From Actinomadura barringtoniae (GTDB lineage Bacteria; Actinomycetota; Actinomycetes; Streptosporangiales; Streptosporangiaceae), in NCBI RefSeq assembly GCF_017573505.1, contig NZ_JAGEOJ010000032.1, positions 30,471 to 94,470 of the forward strand: a DNA stretch of 64,000 nucleotides, written 5' to 3'. This document shows positions 26,112-34,347 of the stretch, piece by piece. Under the pieces are notes generated by a model that did not search any database, was not told the DNA's origin, and saw only the letters and a list, made by a program, of their open reading frames with translations. Both the position numbers and the translations under genes were made by a program. The stretch's first letter is position 1, and every line of letters starts with the position of its first letter.

Positions 26112-26756
26112 TTAGCCCTCGTCGCCCCGTTTGAAACGGGTCATGAACCACGACGCGAACGAGGCCGTCACGACGCCCAGCAGCCCCAGGCCACCGAACA
26201 TGAGGCCGATGCCGATCGCCCTGCCGCGCGCCGTCACCGGGAACAGGTCGCCGTAGCCGGTCCCGGTCACGGTGACGCACGCCCACCAGACGGCGTCGCC
26301 GAAAGTGGCGATGTTCGAGCCGTGCGCGCCCCGTTCGACCGACAGGACGGCCAGGCTCGCGGTCAGGCCGAGCAGGACCGTCGCACTGCCCGCGTAGACC
26401 ATGGCCCTGCCCTCAAGGCCGAGCCGTTGCCGACCGTGCAGGAAGGAGAACGTCCTCAGCGTTCGCACCAGCTTGAGTGGCCGCAGCAGCGGGAGGAGCA
26501 GCACCAGGACGTCCAGCAGGTTCTTGCGCGCGTACGCCCAGCTGTCGGGCGCCAGGTGCAGCCGGACGACGTAGTCCACGAGGAAGACCACCCAGGTGGC
26601 CAGGGTGACGAGCATCCACATCCAGCGCTCGCCGCGTCCCAGGCCGGGCTGCAGGATCGGCACCGCGTAGGCGGCCAGGAACAGCAAGGCTGCGACCAGC
26701 AGCGGCACCTCGGTCGTGCGCTCCCACCGCTCGATCGTCACGGGCACTCCGGGCAT
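26112..26756 (-). CDS. Voltage-gated-like K+ channel protein with altered filter
   Basis: 214 residues. Four hydrophobic segments and a charged LKLVRTLRTF segment resemble an S1-S4-like part, followed by a pore helix WWACVTVT and a final helix. The selectivity filter reads GTGYGD where TVGYGD is standard: Thr to Gly and Val to Thr at the first two positions. The GYG core and the Asp are kept, so a cation channel is still likely, but selectivity may differ. ATG 26756 is chosen; an in-frame GTG at 26786 lies in the loop of a hairpin. Membrane location; gating signal unknown. Confidence 0.78.
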   Translation of the reverse strand: MPGVPVTIERWERTTEVPLLVAALLFLAAYAVPILQPGLGRGERWMWMLVTLATWVVFLVDYVVRLHLAPDSWAYARKNLLDVLVLLLPLLRPLKLVRTLRTFSFLHGRQRLGLEGRAMVYAGSATVLLGLTASLAVLSVERGAHGSNIATFGDAVWWACVTVTGTGYGDLFPVTARGRAIGIGLMFGGLGLLGVVTASFASWFMTRFKRGDEG

Positions 26757-26764
26757 GAAAAGGA

Positions 26765-26800
26765 GTACGGGACGAGGGTTGTTCACCTCTCGTCCCGTAC
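26765..26800. terminator. 12-bp perfect hairpin abutting the channel start
   Basis: GTACGGGACGAG (26765-26776) and CTCGTCCCGTAC (26789-26800) flank a 12-base loop, with A and T tracts on the two sides. It looks like a bidirectional intrinsic terminator, probably ending the MMPL transcript, but the channel ATG follows directly after it. Confidence 0.65.
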
Positions 26801-26860
26801 TTTTCGTTCGGGGGAAACCTAACCCCCGATGTCACTGATTGTGCCCGATCAGTTACAGAG

Positions 26861-29131
26861 CTAAACCTGTGCCGGTTCGAGCTTGGGCGGGGCCTCCGGG
26901 GAATCCGGCGAGTCCGGGGAGTCCGGGCTGCCGGGCGCCTCCGGTCCGTCGGACTCGCGGATGCCGTAGCGCCGGTAGACGCGGGCCAGCGGGCCGGGCG
27001 CCCACCAGTTGGCGTTGCCCAGCAGCCGCATGGTGGCGGGCACCAGCAGCGCCCGGACGATCGTGGCGTCCACCAGGAAGCCGATCGCCATGATCACGCC
27101 GGTCATCTTGATGAACGCGATGCCGGAGGTGGAGAAGGCCCCGATGACGATGATGAACAGGGCCGCCGCGCTGGTGATGATGCCGCCGGTGCGCTGCAGG
27201 CCGGTGGCCACAGCGGTGGTGTTGTCGCCGGTCAGGTCGTACTGCTCGCGGATCCGGGACAGCAGGAACAGCTCGTAGTCCATGGACAGGCCGAACAGCA
27301 TCGCCAGCATCAGGATCGGCATCGCGGGGGCGATCGTTCCGGTCGCGGTGAAGTCCAGGACTCCGGACAGATGGCCGTCCTGGAAGATCCAGACCATCGC
27401 GCCGAAGGCCGCCGACAGCGAGAACAGGTTCATCAGCATGGCCTTCAGCGGCAGGACCACCGAGCCGAACGCCAGGAACAGCAGGACGAACGTGGCCGTG
27501 CCGACCCAGAGGACGAGCCAGGGGAGCGTGGAGCCGAGACTGTCCAGCTGGTCGACCACGGTGGCCGACTCGCCCCCGATGTGGGAGTCGGCGCCCGGCG
27601 GCGGCGTCACGTCGCGTACCTGCTGGGCCAGCGAACGGGCATGGCTGCTCGTCGCCTCGCCGTCGTAGGTGAGGGCGATCCGGGTGGTCTGGCCCTTGGC
27701 TCCGGTGATCGAGGCGCCGTTGATGCCGGGGATGGCGGCCAGCCGGTCGGAGTAGGCCTTCACCGCGGCCTGGTCGGAGGTGCCGGTGACGATCGCCTCG
27801 ATGGGGTCGGTCGAGTTGCGGGGGAAGTCGTTCTGGAGGGTGTCCGACACCACGCGGGCGTCGGCGGCGGTCGGCAGGACGCGGGCGTCCAGGCCGCCCC
27901 AGCTGATGCGCAGGAACGGGGAGCCGAGCGCCAGCAGGAGGGCGATGGTGGCGACGGCGTAGATCACCGGGCGGCGCATGACGCTGTGCGCCAGGCGCAG
28001 CCACCGGCCGCCCTCGGCGCTGGCCGTGATCCCGACCGCTGCGCCGGTTGCGCCGGTTGCGTCGGCCGCGGCTGGGCTGGTGGCCTTGCGACGGCGTACG
28101 GCCAGGGCGTTCACCCGGGGGCCGAGCACGGCCAGCATCGCCGGCAGGACGGTCAGCGCGCCGATCATGCAGACCAGGACGGTGGCGATCCCGCCGTAGC
28201 CCATGGAGATCAGGAAGTTCTGGTCGAAGAGCAGGAGGCTGGACAGGGAGACCGCGACCGTGATGCCCGAGACCGCGACGGTACGGCCGGCCGTGGACAT
28301 GGTCGCGGCGAGTGCGTCCTCGACCGACTTCCCGCGGGCCAGCTCCTCGCGGAAGCGGCCGACGACGAACAGGCCGTAGTCGATCGCCAGCCCCAGCCCG
28401 AGGAACGTGGTGATGTTGATCGCGAAGATCGACACGTCGGTGAACTCGGTGAGCAGCCGCAGCGCCGTGAACGAGCCCAGCACGGCCAGCCCGCCGACCA
28501 GCAGCGGCAGGCTCGCCGCCACCAGGCTGCCGAAGATCACGACCAGCAGGATCAGCAGGACGGGCATCGCCATGCCCTCGGCGCGGCCGATGTCGGACGA
28601 GACGCGCTCGTTGACGGCCGTCTGCGTGCCCTGGTCGCCGCCGACCTTGGCGGTCAGCCCGGCCCCGGCCAGCGCGTCGGCCCTGGTCAGGTCCTTGGAG
28701 ATCGACTTGTAGTTGTCCTCGCGGGTCTTCTCGTCGCCGCCCGCGAGCTGCAGGACGGCGTAGGTGGCGGTGCGGTCTTTGCTGACGAACTGCGGCGACT
28801 TGGTCGTCCAGTACGTGGAGACGCCCGCGACCTTGTCGGACGGCAACCCGCCGAGGGCCTTGTCGACCGACTGGCGGTAGGACGGGTCGTCGACCGTACG
28901 GCCGGCGCTCTTGTACAGGACCACGACGTCGGCCTGGCCGCGGCCGAGGTCGTGTTCGGCGATCTTCGCCGCCCGGTCGCTCTCGCTGCCCGGCGTGTCG
29001 AACCCGCCGGCCGAGGTGAGGGCGCCGAAGACACCGGTGCCCCAGACCGCCATGAAGACGATCGCGATCAGGGAAAGCCCGAGGATCGGCCGCCGCCGCC
29101 GATGAACGAGGCGGCCCCACGATTCGAACAT
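26861..29131 (-). CDS. MMPL/RND-family transporter
   Basis: 756 residues with twelve predicted transmembrane helices in two halves, each preceded by a periplasmic-type loop. The proton-relay Asp-Tyr pairs are seen in LGLAIDYGLFVVGRF (near residue 245) and MLFGLSMDYELFLLSRI (near 620). Such proteins export lipids or lipophilic compounds using the proton gradient. The C-terminal tail has a Ser-Pro-Asp triplet repeat (SPDSPDSPDSPE) encoded by a 9-bp tandem repeat. Start ATG 29131 follows GCGGGAG. The divergent TetR gene suggests local repression; a hairpin follows the gene. Confidence 0.9.
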   Translation of the reverse strand: MFESWGRLVHRRRRPILGLSLIAIVFMAVWGTGVFGALTSAGGFDTPGSESDRAAKIAEHDLGRGQADVVVLYKSAGRTVDDPSYRQSVDKALGGLPSDKVAGVSTYWTTKSPQFVSKDRTATYAVLQLAGGDEKTREDNYKSISKDLTRADALAGAGLTAKVGGDQGTQTAVNERVSSDIGRAEGMAMPVLLILLVVIFGSLVAASLPLLVGGLAVLGSFTALRLLTEFTDVSIFAINITTFLGLGLAIDYGLFVVGRFREELARGKSVEDALAATMSTAGRTVAVSGITVAVSLSSLLLFDQNFLISMGYGGIATVLVCMIGALTVLPAMLAVLGPRVNALAVRRRKATSPAAADATGATGAAVGITASAEGGRWLRLAHSVMRRPVIYAVATIALLLALGSPFLRISWGGLDARVLPTAADARVVSDTLQNDFPRNSTDPIEAIVTGTSDQAAVKAYSDRLAAIPGINGASITGAKGQTTRIALTYDGEATSSHARSLAQQVRDVTPPPGADSHIGGESATVVDQLDSLGSTLPWLVLWVGTATFVLLFLAFGSVVLPLKAMLMNLFSLSAAFGAMVWIFQDGHLSGVLDFTATGTIAPAMPILMLAMLFGLSMDYELFLLSRIREQYDLTGDNTTAVATGLQRTGGIITSAAALFIIVIGAFSTSGIAFIKMTGVIMAIGFLVDATIVRALLVPATMRLLGNANWWAPGPLARVYRRYGIRESDGPEAPGSPDSPDSPDSPEAPPKLEPAQV

Positions 29132-29186
29132 TGTCTGCTCCCGCACCTTGTCGCTACCGGCCGGCTCGTGTCATCGGCCAGCCTGC

Positions 29187-29255
29187 GTTACTAGCAATCA
29201 CGTCAGTGAACGTCGTAAACTTGCTAACGGTGTTAACTCTGCATGCATCGTTTAC
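29187..29255. promoter_or_regulatory. AT-rich divergent control region, candidate TetR operator
   Basis: Between MMPL and TetR genes. TAGCAA (29192-29197) and TTGCTA (29221-29226) form one inverted pair. GTAAAC (29215-29220) and GTTTAC (29250-29255) form another, centred almost exactly on the palindrome GTTAAC (29232-29237). Operator role inferred from position. Confidence 0.4.
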
Positions 29256-29282
29256 TTACGTCAAGGGTGTTTTTGAGGAATC

Positions 29283-30017
29283 ATGCGGGACGTGACGAAG
29301 TCCAGGCGGGACCGGCTCCGCGAGGCGACCATGCTGGAGATCGGCCAGACCGCGCGCCGGATCCTGGTCGAGGAGGGCCCGGAGGCGGTGACGCTGCGCG
29401 CGATCGCCCGCGAGATGGGCATGACCGCGCCCGCCCTCTACCGCTACTTCGACAGCCACCGGGAGCTGCTGCGCCACCTGGTCGGGGACGTCTTCAACGA
29501 GCTCACCGAGTACCTGCACCGGGACCTGAAGCGGCTGCCGAAGGGCGACATGAGCGGGAAGTTCCTGGTCGCCTCGCGCAGTTTCCGGCGCTGGTCACTG
29601 GACCACCGGCGCGAGTACGCGCTGCTGTTCGGCGCGCCGCTGCCGGGCCTGGGCCACCAGGAGCAGATCGACTTCGCCGAGGAGTGCGCCCAGCGCTTCG
29701 GGCTGACCTTCCTGACGCTGTTCCTCGAGCTGTGGAACATGTTCCCGTTCCCGGTGACGCCCGAGGACGAGATGATCCCGGAGCTGCGCGAGCAGCTGCG
29801 CCGCTACCGGGACGAGGCGCTCGGCGTGGACCTGCCGCTCGGCGTCATCCAGGCGTTCCTGCAGTGCTGGGTACGCCTGCAGGGCGCCGTGAGCCTGGAG
29901 GTCTTCGGCCACCTGGAGTTCGCGCTGAGCGACGCGGAGCCGATGTTCGAGCTGATGCTGGCCGAGCTGACCCCGAAGCTCGGGCTCGACTACAGGCCAC
30001 CCGGCCAGTCCGCCTGA
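29283..30017 (+). CDS. TetR-family regulator, probable repressor of the MMPL gene
   Basis: 244 residues. HTH at about residues 15-60: ATMLEIGQTARRILVEEGPEAVTLRAIAREMGMTA then PALYRYFDSHRELLRHL. The C-terminal domain matches the TetR_C_13-like WHG pattern (SLDHRREYALLFGAPLPG). Divergent from the MMPL transporter across 151 bp containing inverted repeats, the usual arrangement for a repressor of an exporter. ATG 29283 is the first start; GTG 29292 is possible. The stop codon lies in a 12-bp tandem duplication followed by an 11-bp array. Confidence 0.9.
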   Translation: MRDVTKSRRDRLREATMLEIGQTARRILVEEGPEAVTLRAIAREMGMTAPALYRYFDSHRELLRHLVGDVFNELTEYLHRDLKRLPKGDMSGKFLVASRSFRRWSLDHRREYALLFGAPLPGLGHQEQIDFAEECAQRFGLTFLTLFLELWNMFPFPVTPEDEMIPELREQLRRYRDEALGVDLPLGVIQAFLQCWVRLQGAVSLEVFGHLEFALSDAEPMFELMLAELTPKLGLDYRPPGQSA

Positions 30018-30104
30018 GAACGCACCTGAGAACGCACCGGAGACGTTCCGGGGACGTTCCGGGGACGTTCCGGAGAGGTTCCGGGGACGTTCCGGAGAGA
30101 TTCC
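30013..30104. repeat. 12-bp duplication plus six 11-bp units after TetR gene
   Basis: CCTGAGAACGCA is duplicated at 30013-30024 and 30025-30036, the first copy containing the TetR stop codon. Six contiguous 11-bp units of the form GGRGASRTTCC then span 30039-30104. Confidence 0.9.
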
Positions 30105-30111
30105 GGAGAAC

Positions 30112-30179
30112 GCGAACGGCCGACCTGAAGCGGGGGGCGGGATGCCCCGACCGCGTCAGGCCGGCCGTGTTCGCTCTTT
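30112..30179. terminator. Long imperfect hairpin between TetR and moeZ genes
   Basis: GCGAACGGCCGACCTGA pairs, with small bulges, with TCAGGCCGGCCGTGTTCGC, enclosing an inner GGGGC/GCCCC stem, and is followed by TCTTT. Probably serves both convergent genes. Confidence 0.75.
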
Positions 30180-30191
30180 ACAGGCCGAGCG

Positions 30192-31373
30192 TCAGTACTG
30201 GGGGAGGCTCGGGTCGATCTGGTTGACCCAGGCCACCACGCCGCCGCCCACGTGGACGGCGTCGGCGAAGCCCGCGTTCTTGACGACCGCGAGCGCCTCG
30301 GCCGAGCGGACGCCCGACTTGCAGTGCAGGACGATCTTCTTGTCCTGGGGGAGCTTCTCCAGGGCGGAGCCGTTCAGGAACTCGCCCTTGGGGATCAGCG
30401 TCGCGCCCGGGATGTTGACGATCTCGTACTCGTTGATCTCGCGGACGTCCACCAGGAAGATGTCGTCGCCGCGGTCCTGCATGGCCTTCAGGTCGTGCAC
30501 CGAGATGGTGGAGTCCTTGGCGGCCTCGGTCGCCTCCTCCGACACCGCGCCGCAGAAGGCCTCGTAGTCCTCCAGCAGCTCGGTCTGGGTGGGGTTCTTG
30601 CCGCACAGCGGGCACTCGGGGTCCTTGCGGACCTTGACGTTGCGGTAGGTCATCTCGAGGGCGTCGTAGATCGTCAGACGCCCGACCAGCGGCTCGCCGA
30701 TCCCGGTGATGAGCTTGATCGCCTCGTTCACCTGGATGGAGCCGATGGACGCGCACAGCACGCCCAGCACGCCGCCCTCGGCGCACGACGGCACCATGCC
30801 GGGCGGCGGCGGCTCGGGGTAGAGGCAGCGGTAGCACGGGCCGTGCTCGGCCCAGAAGACCGACGCCTGGCCGTCGAACCGGTAGATCGAGCCCCACACG
30901 TACGGCTTGCCGAGCAGCACGGCCGCGTCGTTCACCATGTAGCGGGTCGCGAAGTTGTCGGTGCCGTCCACGATCAGGTCGTACTGGCCGAAGATCTCCA
31001 GCACGTTGTCGCGGTCCAGGACCTCGTTGTGCACCTGGACGTTGATCAGCGGGTTGATCTCGCGCACGGTCTCGGCGGCGGACTCGGCCTTCGGCTTGCC
31101 GAGGGTGGACTGCCGGTGGATGATCTGGCGCTGCAGATTGGACTCGTCGACGATGTCGAAGTCGATGATGCCGAGCGTGCCCACGCCCGCCGCGGCGAGG
31201 TACATCAGCGCGGGCGAGCCAAGGCCCCCCGCGCCGACGCACAGGACCTTGGCGTTCTTGAGCCGCTTCTGCCCGGCCATCCCGACGTCGGGAATGATCA
31301 GGTGTCGCGAGTAACGATTGACCTCGTCACGGGTGAGCTCCGCTGCGGGCTCGACCAGAGGTGGCAACGACAC
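30192..31373 (-). CDS. moeZ: MoeZ: adenylyltransferase/sulfurtransferase
   Basis: 393 residues. The N-terminal ThiF/MoeB E1-like domain (about 20-250) shows VGAGGLGSPALMYLAAAGVG (ATP binding), DESNLQRQIIH and the zinc Cys pairs CYRC and CPLC. The C-terminal rhodanese domain (about 295-390) ends in the active-site loop HCKSGVRSAE, with Cys as the persulfide carrier. MoeZ activates C-terminal Gly-Gly of sulfur-carrier proteins (MoaD, CysO, ThiS-like) and loads them with sulfur for molybdopterin, cysteine or thiamin/thioamide synthesis in the cytosol. Start GTG 31373 (SLPPLVEPAAELT) is the standard N-terminus. Confidence 0.95.
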   Translation of the reverse strand: MSLPPLVEPAAELTRDEVNRYSRHLIIPDVGMAGQKRLKNAKVLCVGAGGLGSPALMYLAAAGVGTLGIIDFDIVDESNLQRQIIHRQSTLGKPKAESAAETVREINPLINVQVHNEVLDRDNVLEIFGQYDLIVDGTDNFATRYMVNDAAVLLGKPYVWGSIYRFDGQASVFWAEHGPCYRCLYPEPPPPGMVPSCAEGGVLGVLCASIGSIQVNEAIKLITGIGEPLVGRLTIYDALEMTYRNVKVRKDPECPLCGKNPTQTELLEDYEAFCGAVSEEATEAAKDSTISVHDLKAMQDRGDDIFLVDVREINEYEIVNIPGATLIPKGEFLNGSALEKLPQDKKIVLHCKSGVRSAEALAVVKNAGFADAVHVGGGVVAWVNQIDPSLPQY

Positions 31374-31577
31374 GGTGAGTGCTCCTGTGCTGACGCTCGG
31401 CTTCAACGGGGGCGGACGCCTTCGTCCCTCATCGCACAACCTTGCCATGCCCCGCCGCATTCCCGAACCCCCGCCCGGGGCGAAAGCCCACGTCAGCCCG
31501 TACCCAGGGATGACCCGCCGCCGCGGGGGTAATGGGCCGGGGCAGATGATCAGGCTCGGGGCGAGGGGTTGATGGTG

Positions 31578-31793
31578 ATGGGGCTCATGGACAGGTTCTC
31601 GCAGGGTCTCTCCCGGCGGCGGGCGCAGCGTGCCGCGGCGCGGCGCGAGCGGCGGCGCACCCCGAGCGCCCGGGAGCTGCGCGCCCAGGCGCGGACGCAG
31701 CGGGCCGAGGACAAGCTGCTGCAGACCGAGGCCATGATCCACCAGGAGGCCGCCCGGATGCGGCCGGGCCGCCGCCGCCAGGGCTCGCGCTAG
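31578..31793 (+). CDS. Small Arg-rich hypothetical protein
   Basis: 71 residues, about one quarter Arg, helical (RRRAQRAAARRERRRTPSAR, then LRAQARTQRAEDKLLQTEAMI). ATG 31578 has GAGGGG nine bases upstream; an ATG at 31572 is also in frame. No homologous family recognised; the composition suggests nucleic-acid or anionic-surface binding. Its stop codon lies in the first, diverged unit of a 20-bp minisatellite. Confidence 0.55.
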   Translation: MGLMDRFSQGLSRRRAQRAAARRERRRTPSARELRAQARTQRAEDKLLQTEAMIHQEAARMRPGRRRQGSR

Positions 31794-31956
31794 CCCACCG
31801 GGTTTCGCGCTGGACGGCCGGGGTTCGCGCTGGACGGCCGGGGTTCGCGCTGGACGGCCGGGGTTCGCGCTGGACGGCCGGGGTTCGCGCTGGACGGCCA
31901 GGGTTCGCGCTGGACGGCCAGGGTTCGCGCCGGACGGCCAGGGTTCGCGTTCGGCC
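31781..31956. repeat. 20-bp minisatellite, seven full copies plus partials
   Basis: Units of GGGTTCGCGCTGGACGGCCR run from 31801 to 31940 in perfect 20-bp register, followed by a partial copy to 31956. A diverged founder unit at 31781-31799 contains the stop codon (TAG in place of TGG) of the preceding gene. Confidence 0.95.
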
Positions 31957-32017
31957 GGCCAAGGGCAGCGCTAGACAGGTCACCTTCAGGTGCGGGCGGA
32001 ATGTCCCGAACCGGAGA

Positions 32018-32023
32018 TAACCT
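32018..32023 (+). promoter_or_regulatory. Candidate -10 element (TAACCT) of the A-B array
   Basis: TAACCT ends eight bases before GTG 32032, the first gene of the protease array; no ribosome-binding site intervenes. Confidence 0.4.
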
Positions 32024-32031
32024 TTGCGCTT

Positions 32032-32859
32032 GTGGCGTTCCTGCCCCCCATCGACCAGCCCCCGGCTCCGCCCGGCCCCCCGGCGAGCCGGCCGCCCGGC
32101 CCGGCCGGGCCCGTTCGCGTGCTCGGGCTGCGCGCCCGCCAGTGGATGCTGATCGCGGTCGCGCTGGGGCTCGCGTACGTCGTGACGACCGTGACGTCGA
32201 TGATCGGCGCCTGGTCCGAGCTGCACCGCGACCCCACCAACGCCGAGCTGAAGCGGGCGGCGATCGCCGAGGTGGCGGCGCGCTGGCGTACGTGGGAGGC
32301 CTCGCGGATCTTCCCTGAGCGCCTCTCGTACGACACCGACCAGGGGCGGAGCGAGTTCGCGAGCCGGATCGGGATCGTTCCGCAGACCACCTGCGAGACC
32401 GCGGTGGACGGCGAGATCGCGGCCGTTCTGCGGGCGCAGGGCTGCCAGGCCGTGCTGCGCGCCACCTACACCGACCCGATCCAGGGCATCGTGATCACCG
32501 TCGGCGTGGTGGCGTTCCGCGACGCCTTCGCCGCCGACCGGGCGTACAAGCAGATCCCGAACGCGCCGGTCACCGACCGCGTCCACGGGCTGCGGCCCGC
32601 GCTGCGCGCGGCGGCGTTCCCCGGCACCGCCGCCGCCCGCTTCGCCGACACCGCCCGTCAGGACCGTTCCTCCACCCGCGGCGGGCCGTACGTGGTGCTG
32701 ACCACGGCCGGCCAGTCCGACGGCCGCCCGGCCGCCGCGGTCCCCAAGAACCGGCCGGGCCAGCCGTTCGGCGCCGCGCCGCAGCTGGGCTGGCAGATCT
32801 CGCGGACGCTCTCGGCGCAGGCGATGCCCGACTGCTCGAGCCGGGAGTGGCGATGCTGA
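32032..32859 (+). CDS. A1: membrane-anchored partner protein of S8 protease module 1
   Basis: 275 residues, no named family. A Pro-rich cytosolic N-terminus (residues 5-30) is followed by one transmembrane helix (about 39-60) and an extracytoplasmic domain. It shares with A2 and A3 the block R-D/K-PT-x-x-E followed by an E-V/I-A-x-R-W/Y helix and IFP, a C-x(17-20)-GC-x-x-VLRATY block, AFPG-x(3-5)-R-F-AD-x-x-RQD and a C-terminal Cys pair (PDCSSREWRC). Four conserved cysteines suggest two disulfides outside the cell. The stop overlaps the B1 start by seven bases (ATGCTGA). Inferred to bind, position or control the protease it is coupled to. Confidence 0.75.
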   Translation: MAFLPPIDQPPAPPGPPASRPPGPAGPVRVLGLRARQWMLIAVALGLAYVVTTVTSMIGAWSELHRDPTNAELKRAAIAEVAARWRTWEASRIFPERLSYDTDQGRSEFASRIGIVPQTTCETAVDGEIAAVLRAQGCQAVLRATYTDPIQGIVITVGVVAFRDAFAADRAYKQIPNAPVTDRVHGLRPALRAAAFPGTAAARFADTARQDRSSTRGGPYVVLTTAGQSDGRPAAAVPKNRPGQPFGAAPQLGWQISRTLSAQAMPDCSSREWRC

Positions 32860-34322
32860 GGAGGGCGGCGGCCGCCGTCGTCGCGTTCGCGGCGTCCTCC
32901 GCCCTGTTTTTCCCCGCGCAGGCGGCGAGCGCGGACGAGTTGCGCGACGCCCAGCAGCCGATGTTCAAGACGCTGTCGGTCGAGAAGGCCTGGCAGGTCA
33001 CCAGGGGTGCGGGCGTCACGGTCGCCGTCGTCGACTCCGGCGTGGACACCCGCCAGCCCGACCTGAAGGGCGTGGTCACGACCGGCCCGAACATGCTGGC
33101 CGAGATCGACGAGGGCACCAAGCCCCACCACGATCACGGCACCGGAATGTCCACGCTGATCGCGGGTCGCGGTCGCGGCCCGGGCAAGCGCGACGGCGTG
33201 ATGGGGATCGCGCCGCAGGCCAAGATCCTGGCGATCCGCGCCATCGCCGAGCCCGAGGACGCCAGCTACCAGCGCTACAAGCGCGCGGAGGAGTCCAAGG
33301 ACCCGGTCGCCGAGGGCATCAAGTACGCCGCCGACCACGGCGCCGACGTGATCAACCTGTCCATCGGCGAATACCAGGGGGACCCGGCCGAACGCGAGGC
33401 CATCGGCTACGCGATCGGCAAGGGCGTGGTCGTGGTGGCCGCCGCGGGCAACGACGGCGACAAGAAGCGCAGGCTCGACAAGGACGGCTTCGCCCCCTAC
33501 TCCTACCCGGCGTCCTACCCGGGCGTGATCGCGGTCGCCGCGACGACGCCCGAGCACGAGCGCGCCCCGTTCTCCAACCTCAACTACTCGGCCGTGGTCG
33601 CGGCGCCCGGCACCGGCCTCCCGGCCGGCGGCCCGAACGGCATCGACTACATCAGCACCGACGGCACCAGCGACTCGACGGCCCTGGTCTCGGGGATCGC
33701 CGCGCTGATCCGGGCGCGCCACCCGCGGCTGCCGCCCGCGCTGGTCGCCCAGGCGCTGATCACCAGCGCCAAGCCCGGCGTCTACCGGCCCGACCTCGGG
33801 TTCGGCGAGGTGAACGCGGCCAAGGCGCTCGCCGCGTCCGACGCGCTCACCGCGCCGCGCGACGCCGTCGTGGGCAAGCCAGGCGGCGACCGCTTCGCCG
33901 ACGACGAGCCCCAGCCGGTCGCGATCATCGACCGGCCCGCCTGGGTCCGCCCGGTGATCATCATCGTCGCGGTGCTGGGCGTCGCCGGGATCATCGCCGC
34001 CGCGGCCATCGCGCTCGCCCTGCACCGCCGGAACCCGGCCCGCCCGGTCCTGCTCGCCCCGCCCCCGCCGACCGGCCCGCCGCCCATGGCCCCGTTCCGC
34101 TCGTACGTGCCGCACCCCACGCCGCTAGGACCACCACCATCGCCGCCGGTGTCGCAGGCGATGCCGCCATCCGTGCCGCCATCGGCGTCGCAGTCGACAC
34201 CGCCATCCGTGCCGCAGTCGGTGCAGCCGCCGCCTGCGTCCGCCCACGACGATCCGCCCTCGGGCACGGACGGCCCGCCGCCGAGCGCCGACGGCCCACC
34301 GCGGTTCGAACGGCCCATGTGA
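32853..34322 (+). CDS. B1: mycosin-like S8 serine protease with Pro-rich cytosolic tail
   Basis: 489 residues. A signal peptide (1-27) leads to a subtilisin domain with catalytic Asp61 in VAVVDSGVD, His95 in HDHGTGMS, oxyanion Asn in AAAGND and Ser273 in DGTSDSTALVSG. A transmembrane helix at about 366-390 anchors it, and about 95 residues of Pro-rich repeats follow in the cytosol. This is the layout of type VII secretion mycosins, but no ESX core gene (EccB/C/D/E, WXG100) is nearby. ATG 32853 is chosen over GTG 32847 because the homologous overlap with the A gene is identical in all three modules and GGGAG lies five bases upstream. Confidence 0.88.
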   Translation: MLRRAAAAVVAFAASSALFFPAQAASADELRDAQQPMFKTLSVEKAWQVTRGAGVTVAVVDSGVDTRQPDLKGVVTTGPNMLAEIDEGTKPHHDHGTGMSTLIAGRGRGPGKRDGVMGIAPQAKILAIRAIAEPEDASYQRYKRAEESKDPVAEGIKYAADHGADVINLSIGEYQGDPAEREAIGYAIGKGVVVVAAAGNDGDKKRRLDKDGFAPYSYPASYPGVIAVAATTPEHERAPFSNLNYSAVVAAPGTGLPAGGPNGIDYISTDGTSDSTALVSGIAALIRARHPRLPPALVAQALITSAKPGVYRPDLGFGEVNAAKALAASDALTAPRDAVVGKPGGDRFADDEPQPVAIIDRPAWVRPVIIIVAVLGVAGIIAAAAIALALHRRNPARPVLLAPPPPTGPPPMAPFRSYVPHPTPLGPPPSPPVSQAMPPSVPPSASQSTPPSVPQSVQPPPASAHDDPPSGTDGPPPSADGPPRFERPM

Positions 34323-34335
34323 GGCGTTCGTCGGC

Positions 34336-34341
34336 TACGCT
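34336..34341 (+). promoter_or_regulatory. Candidate -10 element (TACGCT) before A2
   Basis: TACGCT lies six bases before GTG 34348 in the 25-bp gap between B1 and A2, so an internal leaderless promoter is possible. Confidence 0.35.
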
Positions 34342-34347
34342 CCGGTC

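Noticed and set aside
31801..31956. CRISPR array
   Set aside because: The 20-bp units are directly contiguous with no spacers and no cas genes are present; it is a minisatellite.
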